Shown here one piece after another: positions 57,029 to 64,000 of a DNA stretch of 64,000 nt. Source of the stretch: Thioclava pacifica DSM 10166 (GTDB taxonomy: Bacteria; Pseudomonadota; Alphaproteobacteria; Rhodobacterales; Rhodobacteraceae); assembly GCF_000714535.1 (NCBI RefSeq), contig NZ_AUND01000034.1, positions 124,001 through 188,000 on the forward strand. The letters run 5' to 3'. The notes under the pieces were generated by a model, which saw only the letters and a program-made list of their open reading frames with translations, searched no databases and had not been told where the DNA came from. Both the position numbers and the translations under genes were made by a program. The stretch's first letter is position 1; each line of letters opens with the position of its first letter.

Positions 57029-57893
57029 CCCGAACTCTCCTTCGCCGCCCGCCGCTGTCCCGGCCGCTGCGCCTTGGTTTCCCGATTTCACGGCGCGAAG
57101 TGGCAGCGCCCAAATGGTTTGCGGACCTCGCGATCCGATGATGTTTCGTGAAATGAGATGTGACGCGCTCACACCGGTGCGGCCGCTGACTGGCGGGTTC
57201 GGATCGCTCCGATGTTTTCCCATCTGTCGGTCGGATTGACGGCTTGTCCCCGCGTCATCCTGGCAGCACCGGGTGAGGTCTTGCGCCGAAGTCCCCTTTC
57301 ACTGGCCACCCCCATGGCCGAGTTGCCCCCCCAGTCGGGCATGAACACAATTTGCCCGCGGCTTTGCCACAAAGAAAGGGGAATTTGCCACGTTCCTGCC
57401 GCATTTGCGGAAATTGCCTGCTAATTGAGCAGTAATCGCTGCGATGCGGAAAGTGATTGAAAAGGCGAATTGTTTCGAAACTGCAACCGCGAAAACCGAA
57501 CGGCCGCTCTGGAATGTGCCGAAAAACAGGGCTGGCGCTCGCGGTGTCTGCGGATCTTTTCAAAATGCGAGACAATTATGGGCGCGGTTGTTCGCAAAAC
57601 CGAAACAATTAGCTGATGACATCGTTTCCAGACTGCGACCAATGGCCTGCCTTATTCTCGCCATCAATCCGCCCAGATTGTTCTCGAACACGCACCAAAA
57701 TCATAGGGATACGCATTTTGTTCCGGCCTCATTCGCCGCGCCGGCTCGAATCACCATTTGGTAACCACAATTGAGGCAAATGTGACGCGCAGTGTGCCGG
57801 GCCGCGACCGCCTCAACCGGGAGCATGCCCCTGAAGGCCCGTCCTCGCGGGGGCTCACGATCCGTGAGAGCGCGTGATCTTGCGGTGCAAACT
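57029..57893. other. 865-base stretch without a convincing gene; contains long-range inverted repeat
   Basis: It lies between the RTX gene start and the end of the permease gene, so it must carry the RTX promoter on the minus strand. Short frames here lack family features, ribosome sites and codon bias, and I reject them. AATTGTTTCG (57468-57477) is repeated inverted as CGAAACAATT (57601-57610), and GTTTCGAAAC (57472-57481) is itself a palindrome. The middle part is less GC-rich than its surroundings. A regulatory RNA cannot be ruled out. Confidence 0.5.
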
Positions 57894-58634
57894 TCAGAGA
57901 AAAGCCGAAAGCCCGCGCCAACCTGCGAGCAGGCCCGAAAAGGCCATGACCCCGATCGCCAGCATCCGGTATTGCCCATGATCGAGCCGCGCGAAGGCGC
58001 GCGTTCCCACCCAGGTTCCAAGCGCCAGCGCCGGGATCGACACGACGGTCAGCCACAGCGTCTTTGCGTCGATCGCTCCGGCCAGTGCAAGCCCCGGCGT
58101 CGCCATCAGCGAAGCGAAAAAAAAGAACAAAAGCAATGAGGCGCGGGTCTGCACCGAGCTCGTCCCGCCCCCCAGATAATAGGCCACCGCCGGAGGACCG
58201 GGCATCGCCGCAAGGCCCGAAAATGCGCCCGAGGCGATGCCAGCGATCACGGCCAGTCCGCCATGGGGATGCGCGTGGGTCGGCCGGTAGCGCACCAGCA
58301 CCACCAATCCCGCCAAAACGACTGCCGCGATGATCACCCGCGCGCCATCCGGGCTCAGCGCGGTCAATGCAAAGATCCCCAGCGGCGTGCCCAGTACAGC
58401 GCCCGCACTCAATCGCATCAGCGACGGCATATGGGCATCGCCCCGCAGCGTGAAGATATCACGCAGCCCCACCACCACCTGGAGCAAGACCGCCAGTGCG
58501 ACCGCCTCGACCGGTGGCAACAGAAGCGAAACAATCGGCACTGCGGCAAGCGCGAAGCCGAACCCCGCGACCCCGCGCAGGAAAGCCGAAAAGAAGACCG
58601 CTCCGATGACGAGCGCCGTGGTCGTGCTCAGCAT
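57894..58634 (-). CDS. Sulfite exporter TauE/SafE family permease
   Basis: The 246-residue membrane protein has about eight hydrophobic segments and the TauE/SafE features FFSAFLRGVAGFGFALAAVP near the start and ASGAFSGLAAMPGPPAVAYY in the second half. The ATG at 58634 follows GGAGG and overlaps the TetR-type stop by 7 bases, so the two are coupled. This family exports sulfite, sulfoacetate or other organic anions. The neighbouring oxygenase operon may share its control; the substrate is unknown. Confidence 0.87.
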   Translation of the reverse strand: MLSTTTALVIGAVFFSAFLRGVAGFGFALAAVPIVSLLLPPVEAVALAVLLQVVVGLRDIFTLRGDAHMPSLMRLSAGAVLGTPLGIFALTALSPDGARVIIAAVVLAGLVVLVRYRPTHAHPHGGLAVIAGIASGAFSGLAAMPGPPAVAYYLGGGTSSVQTRASLLLFFFFASLMATPGLALAGAIDAKTLWLTVVSIPALALGTWVGTRAFARLDHGQYRMLAIGVMAFSGLLAGWRGLSAFL

Positions 58635-59308
58635 TGCCGCGCCTCCGCCTCGGCTTGTGCGATCCTTGCCGCGCATCCCGAGGCGCAAAAGGCGATCAAC
58701 CCTTCGACGGACGCCTGCCGGCCCGTCGTTCCGGCCAGCGCGGCGACACGCCACTCCGAGGTCAGAAAGGCGAGAAGTGCGGCGACCGAATAGACGAACC
58801 CTTCCGCCACGACTGAAGAGCGCACTCCTGGATAAAGCGCAGAAATCTCCTTGATGAACAGTTGTGCGGTCGGGTCGAAAAGATCGGCCGAGATATCCGC
58901 CCAGGCCGGATCGGCCGAGACCATCGCCACAAGACGTGCATAGGCCAACCATTGCGGATCGCTGCCCGCGGCTTTCGCCAGATAGGGACGGAAAAAACAA
59001 TCAAGGATCGCTTTGAGATCGAGCGCCCCCTGCCCTTTCGCCTGCGCAAGCGCCTCAAGACGAAGCTGGGTCAGCTCCTCCGCGCGCCGCTCCACGACTT
59101 CGCGAAACAGAGCCTCTTTCGAGCCCCCGTGATGGTTCACCAACCCCAACGGCACATCGGCGAGTGCGGCGATGTCGCGAACCTTTGCGCCCTCGAATCC
59201 ATCTCGCGCAAACACCGTTTCGGCCGCATCGAGAATCCGTGAGCGACTCGCGAGGGATCGCTTGGATGGCGCCCTAAGCCGTTGTTTCTCTGTCGTCTTT
59301 TTCGTCAT
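58628..59308 (-). CDS. TetR-family transcriptional regulator
   Basis: The 226-residue protein has the TetR helix-turn-helix at about 20-65 (SRILDAAETVFARDGFEGAK, DIAALADVPLGLVNHHGGSK) and a C-terminal ligand-binding part. It is divergent from the FMO operon, and a perfect TTGAAC-N4-GTTCAA palindrome lies between the starts. It probably represses both its own permease-linked operon and the FMO operon until an inducer binds. The inducer is unknown. Confidence 0.9.
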   Translation of the reverse strand: MTKKTTEKQRLRAPSKRSLASRSRILDAAETVFARDGFEGAKVRDIAALADVPLGLVNHHGGSKEALFREVVERRAEELTQLRLEALAQAKGQGALDLKAILDCFFRPYLAKAAGSDPQWLAYARLVAMVSADPAWADISADLFDPTAQLFIKEISALYPGVRSSVVAEGFVYSVAALLAFLTSEWRVAALAGTTGRQASVEGLIAFCASGCAARIAQAEAEARQC

Positions 59309-59328
59309 CAGATCGGGGCTTGCTTATT

Positions 59329-59344
59329 TTGAACAATGGTTCAA
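59329..59344. promoter_or_regulatory. TetR-type operator palindrome TTGAAC-AATG-GTTCAA
   Basis: TTGAAC (59329-59334) and GTTCAA (59339-59344) are perfect inverted 6-bp arms with a 4-base spacer. The site is centred 28 bases from the TetR-type start and 36 bases from the FMO start. It fits a repressor site for both promoters. Confidence 0.75.
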
Positions 59345-59372
59345 TTTAAGGGCGTCTGGGAGGAGACGCAAC

Positions 59373-60692
59373 ATGACAAATACGAAGGGCACGTTCGCCC
59401 TGATCGGTGCAGGCCCGATGGGTCTGGCCGCGGCCAAGGTGCTGGGCGAACAGGGAGTGGACTATCAGGGTTTCGAACTGCACAGCGATGTCGGAGGCCT
59501 CTGGGACATCGAGGGCGCGCGCTCGACGATGTATGAAAGTGCGCATCTGATTTCGTCGAAGCGGATGACGGAATTCGCCGATTTTCCGATGCGCGACGAC
59601 GTGGCGGAGTACCCGAGCCACCGCGAGATGGCCCAGTATTTCCGCGATTTCGCCGACCATTTCGACATTCGCCGCCATTACCACTTCGGCGCCGAGGTCA
59701 CGAAAGTGGAACCGCTCGGCGGCGATGGCGAGGGCTGGCGGGTGAGCTGGCGCGATGCCGAGGGCGAGCATTCGGAGATCTATGCGGGCGTGCTGATCGC
59801 CAATGGCACGCTCTCCGAGCCGAACATGCCGGACTTCCCGGGCCAGTTCGACGGCGAGCAGATCCATTCCTCGGCCTATCGCGATCCGTCGCAATTCACC
59901 GGCAAGCGGGTGCTCGTCGTCGGCGCGGGCAATTCGGGCTGCGACATCGCGGTGGACGCGATCCATCACGGCAAGAGCTGCGATCTGTCGATGCGGCGCG
60001 GCTATTACTTCGTGCCGAAATACGTCTTCGGCAAACCCGCCGACACGCTGGGCGGCGCGGTCAAGCTGCCGATGTGGCTCAAGCGCAAGGTCGACGGGGC
60101 GTTGCTGAAATGGTTCGTGGGCGATCCGCAGAAATACGGCTTTCCCAAGCCCGACTACAAACTCTACGAGAGCCATCCGGTCGTGAACTCGCTGGTGCTG
60201 TTCCACGCAGGTCATGGCGATCTGAAAGTGCGCCCGGACATCGAACGGCTCGACGGCCATACCGTTCATTTCAAGGATGGCTCGCAGGCGGAGTATGACA
60301 TGATCCTCGCGGCCACCGGCTACAAGCTGCACTACCCGTTCATCGCGCCCGAGCTGCTGAACTGGCAGGGCGATGCGCCGCATCTCTATCTAAACGCGAT
60401 GCATCCCAAGCGCGACGATCTCTTCGTGCTGGGCATGCTGGAGGCGAGCGGGCTCGGCTGGCAGGGCCGTCACGAGCAGGCCGAAATGGTGGCGCGCTAC
60501 ATTCGCGGACTGCGCGACGGCGCCGAGGCCGCGAAGCGCCTGAAAGCACAGAAATCTTCTGGGTTCGAGCGCGCGACCGGCGGCATGGGATATCTCAAGC
60601 TCGCACGGATGGCCTATTACGTGGACAAGGCGACCTATCGCAAGGCGGTCACCGGCTGGATCAAGGCGCTAGGCGGGAAGGCTGCCGCATGA
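59373..60692 (+). CDS. Flavin-containing monooxygenase family protein
   Basis: The 439-residue class B flavoprotein has the FAD motif LIGAGPMGLAAAKVL at about 9-23, the FMO fingerprint FDGEQIHSSAYRD (pattern FxGxxxHxxxY), and the NADPH motif VVGAGNSGCDIAVDA. It would oxygenate a soft nucleophile (N or S) or carry out a Baeyer-Villiger reaction. The ATG at 59373 follows GGAGG (AGGAGACGCAAC spacing is slightly long). It is the first gene of a four-gene operon whose starts overlap by ATGA, under the TetR-type operator. Confidence 0.9.
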   Translation: MTNTKGTFALIGAGPMGLAAAKVLGEQGVDYQGFELHSDVGGLWDIEGARSTMYESAHLISSKRMTEFADFPMRDDVAEYPSHREMAQYFRDFADHFDIRRHYHFGAEVTKVEPLGGDGEGWRVSWRDAEGEHSEIYAGVLIANGTLSEPNMPDFPGQFDGEQIHSSAYRDPSQFTGKRVLVVGAGNSGCDIAVDAIHHGKSCDLSMRRGYYFVPKYVFGKPADTLGGAVKLPMWLKRKVDGALLKWFVGDPQKYGFPKPDYKLYESHPVVNSLVLFHAGHGDLKVRPDIERLDGHTVHFKDGSQAEYDMILAATGYKLHYPFIAPELLNWQGDAPHLYLNAMHPKRDDLFVLGMLEASGLGWQGRHEQAEMVARYIRGLRDGAEAAKRLKAQKSSGFERATGGMGYLKLARMAYYVDKATYRKAVTGWIKALGGKAAA

Positions 60693-61591
60693 CCGGGCTC
60701 GACGCGGTTCGGCTGAATTTCAGCCCCGGCGCCCTGCATCTGCTCAACGCGATCCTCGGCATCGTCATGTTCTCGGTCGCGATCGACCTATCCCCACGCG
60801 ATTTCCGTCCGCTGGTGCGCAGACCGTGGGCTCTGATCGTGGGCTTCGCCTCGCAATTCCTGGTGCTTCCGGCGCTGACCTTCGGGCTGGTGCTGGCGCT
60901 CAAGCCCAGCCCCTCGATCGCGCTCGGGCTGATCCTCGTCGCGGCCTGCCCGGGCGGGAACGTCTCGAACTTCTTCACCCATCGGGCGGGCGGGAACACG
61001 GCGCTGTCGGTCTCGCTGACCGCCTTCGCCACGGTGGCCGCGATCGTGCTCACGCCGCTCAATATCGCGTTCTGGGGCAGCCTCTATCCGCCGACGCGGA
61101 CGCTGCTGCACGCGACCCATATCGACCCGGTGAGCGTGGCGATCACCGTGGGCGTCATGCTTTTGCTGCCGCTGATCGCGGGGATTGCGCTGAACCATTA
61201 CCGCTATGACCTGACCACGCGCATTCGCGACCCGCTGAAATGGGTGTCGATGGCAATTTTCGTGGCCTTCGTGGCGCTCTCGCTCAGTGCAAACTGGTCC
61301 TATTTCGTTCAGTTCGTCGGGCTGATCGCGGGGATGGTGGTGATGCACAACGCGCTGGCCTTCGCGGGCGGTTACGGCACGGCGACGCTCGCGCGGCTTT
61401 CGCCCTTCGACCGGCGGGCGATCACCATCGAGACGGGCATTCAGAATTCGGGCCTCGGCCTCGTGCTGATCTTCGCCTTCTTCGGAGGGCTGGGCGGTAT
61501 GGCGATCGTCGCGGCCTTCTGGGGGATCTGGCACATCATCGCCGGGTTCACGATCTCGACTGTCATGAGCAGAAAGGAGGCCGCCCGATGA
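60689..61591 (+). CDS. Bile acid:sodium symporter (BASS) family transporter
   Basis: The 300-residue protein has about nine to ten hydrophobic segments and the BASS features GLILVAACPGGNVSNFFTHR and IETGIQNSGLGLVLIFAF. Family members take up bile acids, keto acids, pantothenate or other organic anions with sodium. Its start overlaps the FMO stop by ATGA and its stop overlaps the epimerase start, so it probably imports the substrate of this operon. Confidence 0.9.
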   Translation: MTGLDAVRLNFSPGALHLLNAILGIVMFSVAIDLSPRDFRPLVRRPWALIVGFASQFLVLPALTFGLVLALKPSPSIALGLILVAACPGGNVSNFFTHRAGGNTALSVSLTAFATVAAIVLTPLNIAFWGSLYPPTRTLLHATHIDPVSVAITVGVMLLLPLIAGIALNHYRYDLTTRIRDPLKWVSMAIFVAFVALSLSANWSYFVQFVGLIAGMVVMHNALAFAGGYGTATLARLSPFDRRAITIETGIQNSGLGLVLIFAFFGGLGGMAIVAAFWGIWHIIAGFTISTVMSRKEAAR

Positions 61592-62526
61592 CCCGGATCC
61601 TGATCACCGGTGCTAGCGGCATGATCGGCCGCGTGCTCACGACCGAGCTTGCCGAAAGCGGCCATGAGGTCATCGCGACCGATCTCGCGGCCCCGGATGC
61701 GCTGCCCGAGGGCGTGCGCTTCGTGGCGATGGATGTGACGAGTGACGCCCCCGCCAAGGTCATCGCGCAGGAGCGCCCCGAGGTCATCGTGCATCTCGCT
61801 TCCATCGTGACCCCCGGCCCCGGCATGGGGCGCGAGCTGGCCTACCAGGTCGATGTGGAGGGCACGCGAAAAGTGCTGGAGGCGGCGCTGGAAAACGGCG
61901 TGCGGCGGCTCGTCGTGACCTCGTCGGGCGCGGCCTATGGCTATCACGCAGACAATCCCGTGCCGCTGCGCGAAAACGATCCGGTGCGCGGCAATCCCGA
62001 GTTTGCCTATGCCGATCACAAGCGGCAGGTCGAGGAGATGCTGGCCGAGGCGCGCGCTTCCCACCCTGCCCTCGAGCAGGTCGTTCTGCGGGTCGGCACG
62101 GTGCTGGGAAAAGGCACGGAGAACCAGATCACCGCGCTATTCCACAAGCCGCGCCTGCTCGCGATCCGGGGCTGCGAGAGCCCCTTCGTCTTTATCTGGA
62201 CCCGCGACCTCGCGCGCATCCTGATCCGCGCGGCGACCGATGGGCCGCCCGGCATCTTCAATGTCGCGGGCGACGGCGCGCTGGGGGTTACGGATCTCGC
62301 ACGTCGTCTGGGCAAACCGGTGCGCCGCCTGCCCGCGCTTGGGATCAAGGCGGCGCTGGCCCTCGCCCATCCGCTGGGGCTGAGCCGCTACGGGCCAGAG
62401 CAGGTGCGCTTCCTGCAATACCGCCCCGTGCTCGCAAATGACGCGCTGAAAGCGGAATTCGGGTACACGCCCGAGCTGACCAGCGCCGAGGTTTTCGACC
62501 TCTGGGCCCGCGAGGCAGGCCTATGA
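61588..62526 (+). CDS. NAD-dependent epimerase/dehydratase (extended SDR)
   Basis: The 312-residue protein has the Rossmann motif ILITGASGMIGRVLTTELAE, VTSSGAAYGYHADNPVPLRE, and the catalytic YADHK (Tyr-x3-Lys) at about 137-141. INxAG-type and C-terminal FNVAGDGALGVTDLARRLGK segments match extended SDRs. The start overlaps the transporter stop. The substrate is unknown; reduction or oxidation of the imported compound is likely. Confidence 0.9.
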   Translation: MTRILITGASGMIGRVLTTELAESGHEVIATDLAAPDALPEGVRFVAMDVTSDAPAKVIAQERPEVIVHLASIVTPGPGMGRELAYQVDVEGTRKVLEAALENGVRRLVVTSSGAAYGYHADNPVPLRENDPVRGNPEFAYADHKRQVEEMLAEARASHPALEQVVLRVGTVLGKGTENQITALFHKPRLLAIRGCESPFVFIWTRDLARILIRAATDGPPGIFNVAGDGALGVTDLARRLGKPVRRLPALGIKAALALAHPLGLSRYGPEQVRFLQYRPVLANDALKAEFGYTPELTSAEVFDLWAREAGL

Positions 62527-63296
62527 GCGCGCGGGTTGCGGTGATTTCAGGCGGTGCCGGGGGGCTCGGCCGGGCTTTGTCGGCGGCGCTGCGGGCCGAG
62601 GGTTGGCATGTGGTTCTGCTCGACCTCGATTTCTCAGGGCTTGCGGACGCGCCCGATGAAGAGGCTTTCGCCTGCGATCTCACCGATCCCCTGCAACTGG
62701 AGAGGGCGTGCAATGACATCCTCGCCCGCCATCCCCGGATCGACCTCGTTATCTACAATGCAGGCGTCACCCAGATCGGAGCATTCTCCGACCTGACCGA
62801 GGCGGCGCATCGTAAAGTCTTCGAAATCAACTATTTCGCGGCAACCGCAATGGCGCGACACTTTCTCGAGCCGCTCCGGCAAAGCCACGGGACGCATCTG
62901 GCGATTTCCTCGGTCGCGGGGTTTTCGCCGCTCTACCACCGAACGGCTTATGCGGCGTCGAAACACGCGCTCGAAGGGTTCTTCAAGTCGCTGCGTTCGG
63001 AGGAAGCCCCACATCACGTGCGTGTTCAGATCGCGGCCCCATCCTTCGTCGCGACCAATATCGGCCGTGAAGCACCTGCATCGGGCGGCATTGCCCGACC
63101 GGGATCGGCCCCGGACGGCGTGGATTACATGACGCCCGAAAACGCCGCACGCGAAATCCTGAAAGGTTTGAAATCCAGCCGGCCAATGATCCCGGTGGGT
63201 CGCGTGGCGCGACTGGCATGGTGGATCAACAGCCTTTCTCCAAGACTGTTTCAGCGGTTGATGGAGCGCTCGATCGCGAACTCGGGTCAGGGTTAG
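62523..63296 (+). CDS. Classical short-chain dehydrogenase/reductase
   Basis: The 257-residue SDR has the cofactor motif VISGGAGGLGRALSAALRA, the NAG motif IYNAGVTQIG and the catalytic triad region SSVAGFSPLYHRTAYAASKH (Ser...Tyr-x3-Lys). It ends the four-gene operon, overlapping the epimerase stop. Residues about 215-257 contain an amphipathic region (PVGRVARLAWWINSLSPRLF) suggesting membrane contact. It likely reduces a ketone or oxidises an alcohol in the operon's pathway. Confidence 0.9.
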   Translation: MSARVAVISGGAGGLGRALSAALRAEGWHVVLLDLDFSGLADAPDEEAFACDLTDPLQLERACNDILARHPRIDLVIYNAGVTQIGAFSDLTEAAHRKVFEINYFAATAMARHFLEPLRQSHGTHLAISSVAGFSPLYHRTAYAASKHALEGFFKSLRSEEAPHHVRVQIAAPSFVATNIGREAPASGGIARPGSAPDGVDYMTPENAAREILKGLKSSRPMIPVGRVARLAWWINSLSPRLFQRLMERSIANSGQG

Positions 63297-63329
63297 GATC
63301 GACCGTCGCGTCTGATATGTAAGGATGAC

Positions 63330-63413
63330 TGGTGCCCGAGGTCGGACTCGAACCGACACGCCTTGCGGCGGCGGATTTTGAATCCGCTGCGTCTACCATT
63401 CCGCCACTCGGGC
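63330..63413 (-). tRNA. tRNA-Leu, anticodon CAA
   Basis: The minus strand gives acceptor arms GCCCGAG/CTCGGGC with discriminator A and encoded CCA. The anticodon stem is GCGGA/TCCGC around loop TTCAAAA (anticodon CAA, reading UUG codons). A long class II variable arm (GCCGCAAGGC) and the T-loop TTCGAGTC follow. The 84-base length and long variable arm fit tRNA-Leu. Confidence 0.95.
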
Positions 63414-63459
63414 CCAGTTCCCGTCCTCTAGCGCGCCGTCTCGGCGCTGGCAAGCGCCC

Positions 63460-64000
63460 TCAGAGGTTGCGCACAGAAAACGTGTCGCATTGCTTGAGAT
63501 CGCCGCTTTGATAGCCACGCTCGAACCAGCGTTGACGCTGGGCGGAGCTGCCATGGGTGAAACTGTCGGGCATCGGCACCCGGCCTGCATTGCGCTGCAG
63601 CGTATCATCCCCGATCCGCGCCGCGGCATTCATCGCCTCGCCGATATCGCCCGGCTCGATCGAGCCGAATTGCTCCTGCGCCTGTCGCGCCCAGATCCCC
63701 GAGAAGCAGTCGGCCTGCAACTCGATGCGCACCGAGAGCGCGTTCGACTGCGCCTGCGAGCTTTGCGCGCGGATCTGGTTGACCTTGCCGAGAATGCCCA
63801 GCTCGTCCTGAACGTGATGCGCGACCTCATGGGCCACGACATAGGCGGCCGCGAAATCGCCCTTGGCCCCGAGCTGCTGGCTGAGCGTGTCGAAGAAGGC
63901 AGTGTCGAGATAGACCTTCTTGTCGCCCGGACAGTAAAACGGACCCGTCGCCCCGCTTGCATTGCCGCAAGAGGAACGCGTGATGCCGCTATAGAGAACC
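63460..64000 (-). CDS. Neutral zinc metallopeptidase of YpfJ type (N-terminal part outside window)
   Basis: The frame is open from the window edge to the stop at 63460, about 179 residues. It contains the zinc motif VAHEVAHHVQDELG, the upstream TGPFYCPGDKKVYLDTAFFD, the downstream LQADCFSGIWARQAQEQFG, and a C-terminal TFSVRNL after AQRQRWFERGYQSGD. This matches the neutral zinc metallopeptidase (YpfJ) family, typically about 280-300 residues. An internal Met at 63837 is within the zinc motif and cannot be the start. The gene lies downstream of nothing recognisable; the N-terminal membrane anchor is not visible. Confidence 0.88.
   Translation of the reverse strand, partial: VLYSGITRSSCGNASGATGPFYCPGDKKVYLDTAFFDTLSQQLGAKGDFAAAYVVAHEVAHHVQDELGILGKVNQIRAQSSQAQSNALSVRIELQADCFSGIWARQAQEQFGSIEPGDIGEAMNAAARIGDDTLQRNAGRVPMPDSFTHGSSAQRQRWFERGYQSGDLKQCDTFSVRNL

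Noticed and set aside
53924-57151. A 1075-codon open frame on the plus strand opposite the RTX gene
   Set aside because: It is the complement of a GC-rich repeat gene; its product is an Ile/Val/Ala/Arg-rich repeat that mirrors the GGxGxD repeats. The minus-strand gene has clear domains.
57444-57764. A 106-codon plus-strand frame upstream of the RTX gene
   Set aside because: No ribosome site, no recognisable motif and mixed composition; another frame of similar length overlaps it on the other strand.
63330-63413. Integration (att) site at the tRNA-Leu gene
   Set aside because: No integrase gene or repeated 3' end of the tRNA is seen within the window.

Overview
The window looks like a chromosomal segment of a GC-rich alphaproteobacterium of the Rhodobacterales (Paracoccus/Thioclava-type Rhodobacteraceae). 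The evidence is the gene families, the compact operons with many 4-base ATGA overlaps, a complete Calvin cycle operon of sulfur-oxidiser type, a lanthanide-type methanol dehydrogenase (XoxF) region, and a dispersed-type CCCCGAGATATTT inverted repeat. The genus is an inference. No phage, transposase or CRISPR signal was seen.

Layout. 1-2.4 kb: the 3' end of glgC, then rpsB-tsf. 2.4-10.3 kb (minus strand): a LuxR-type regulator, a SulP anion transporter, a persulfide dioxygenase/BLH module, cbbY, cbbZ, a thioredoxin-like protein and two exported metallo-beta-lactamase-fold proteins. This stretch begins just below an ATTC-N8-GAAT site of the SqrR/SoxR sulfide-sensor type. 10.4-22.2 kb (minus): cbbF-P-T-gap-A-L-S-Q-O-rpe, encoding form IA Rubisco, its CbbQ/CbbO activase and most of the Calvin cycle, with divergent cbbR at 22.3 kb. 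A quinone oxidoreductase follows.

24.3-43.1 kb is a C1/alcohol oxidation island. It holds a response regulator-FIST-hybrid kinase operon, xoxF (with the Asp-x-Asp lanthanide motif), a small cytochrome c, a Sel1 protein, a five-gene set of the PQQ-alcohol-dehydrogenase-associated ABC type, a NitT/TauT-like ABC importer, a PedF-type cytochrome c with a XoxJ-like binding protein, and an ApbE/NosR-like pair. Six copies of a GACCAAGGTC-like element lie in five intergenic regions of this island and suggest one regulon.

43.1-51.1 kb (minus): pgm, glgX and glgA for glycogen metabolism, and a polyamine-type ABC transporter without a binding-protein gene. 51.2-57.9 kb: a MocR-type regulator with three TTGTATCA-like repeats at its promoter, a DUF1127 peptide, and two Hint-domain proteins, one of them a large RTX protein. 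57.9-63.3 kb: a TauE/SafE permease and TetR regulator divergent from a tightly coupled FMO-BASS transporter-epimerase-SDR operon, with a perfect TTGAAC/GTTCAA operator between them. The window ends with tRNA-Leu(CAA) and part of a neutral zinc metallopeptidase gene.

Together the genes suggest a facultative autotroph able to combine sulfide/thiosulfate or C1-alcohol oxidation with CO2 fixation and glycogen storage. All assignments come from reading the sequence and from memory of the families; no database search was run.
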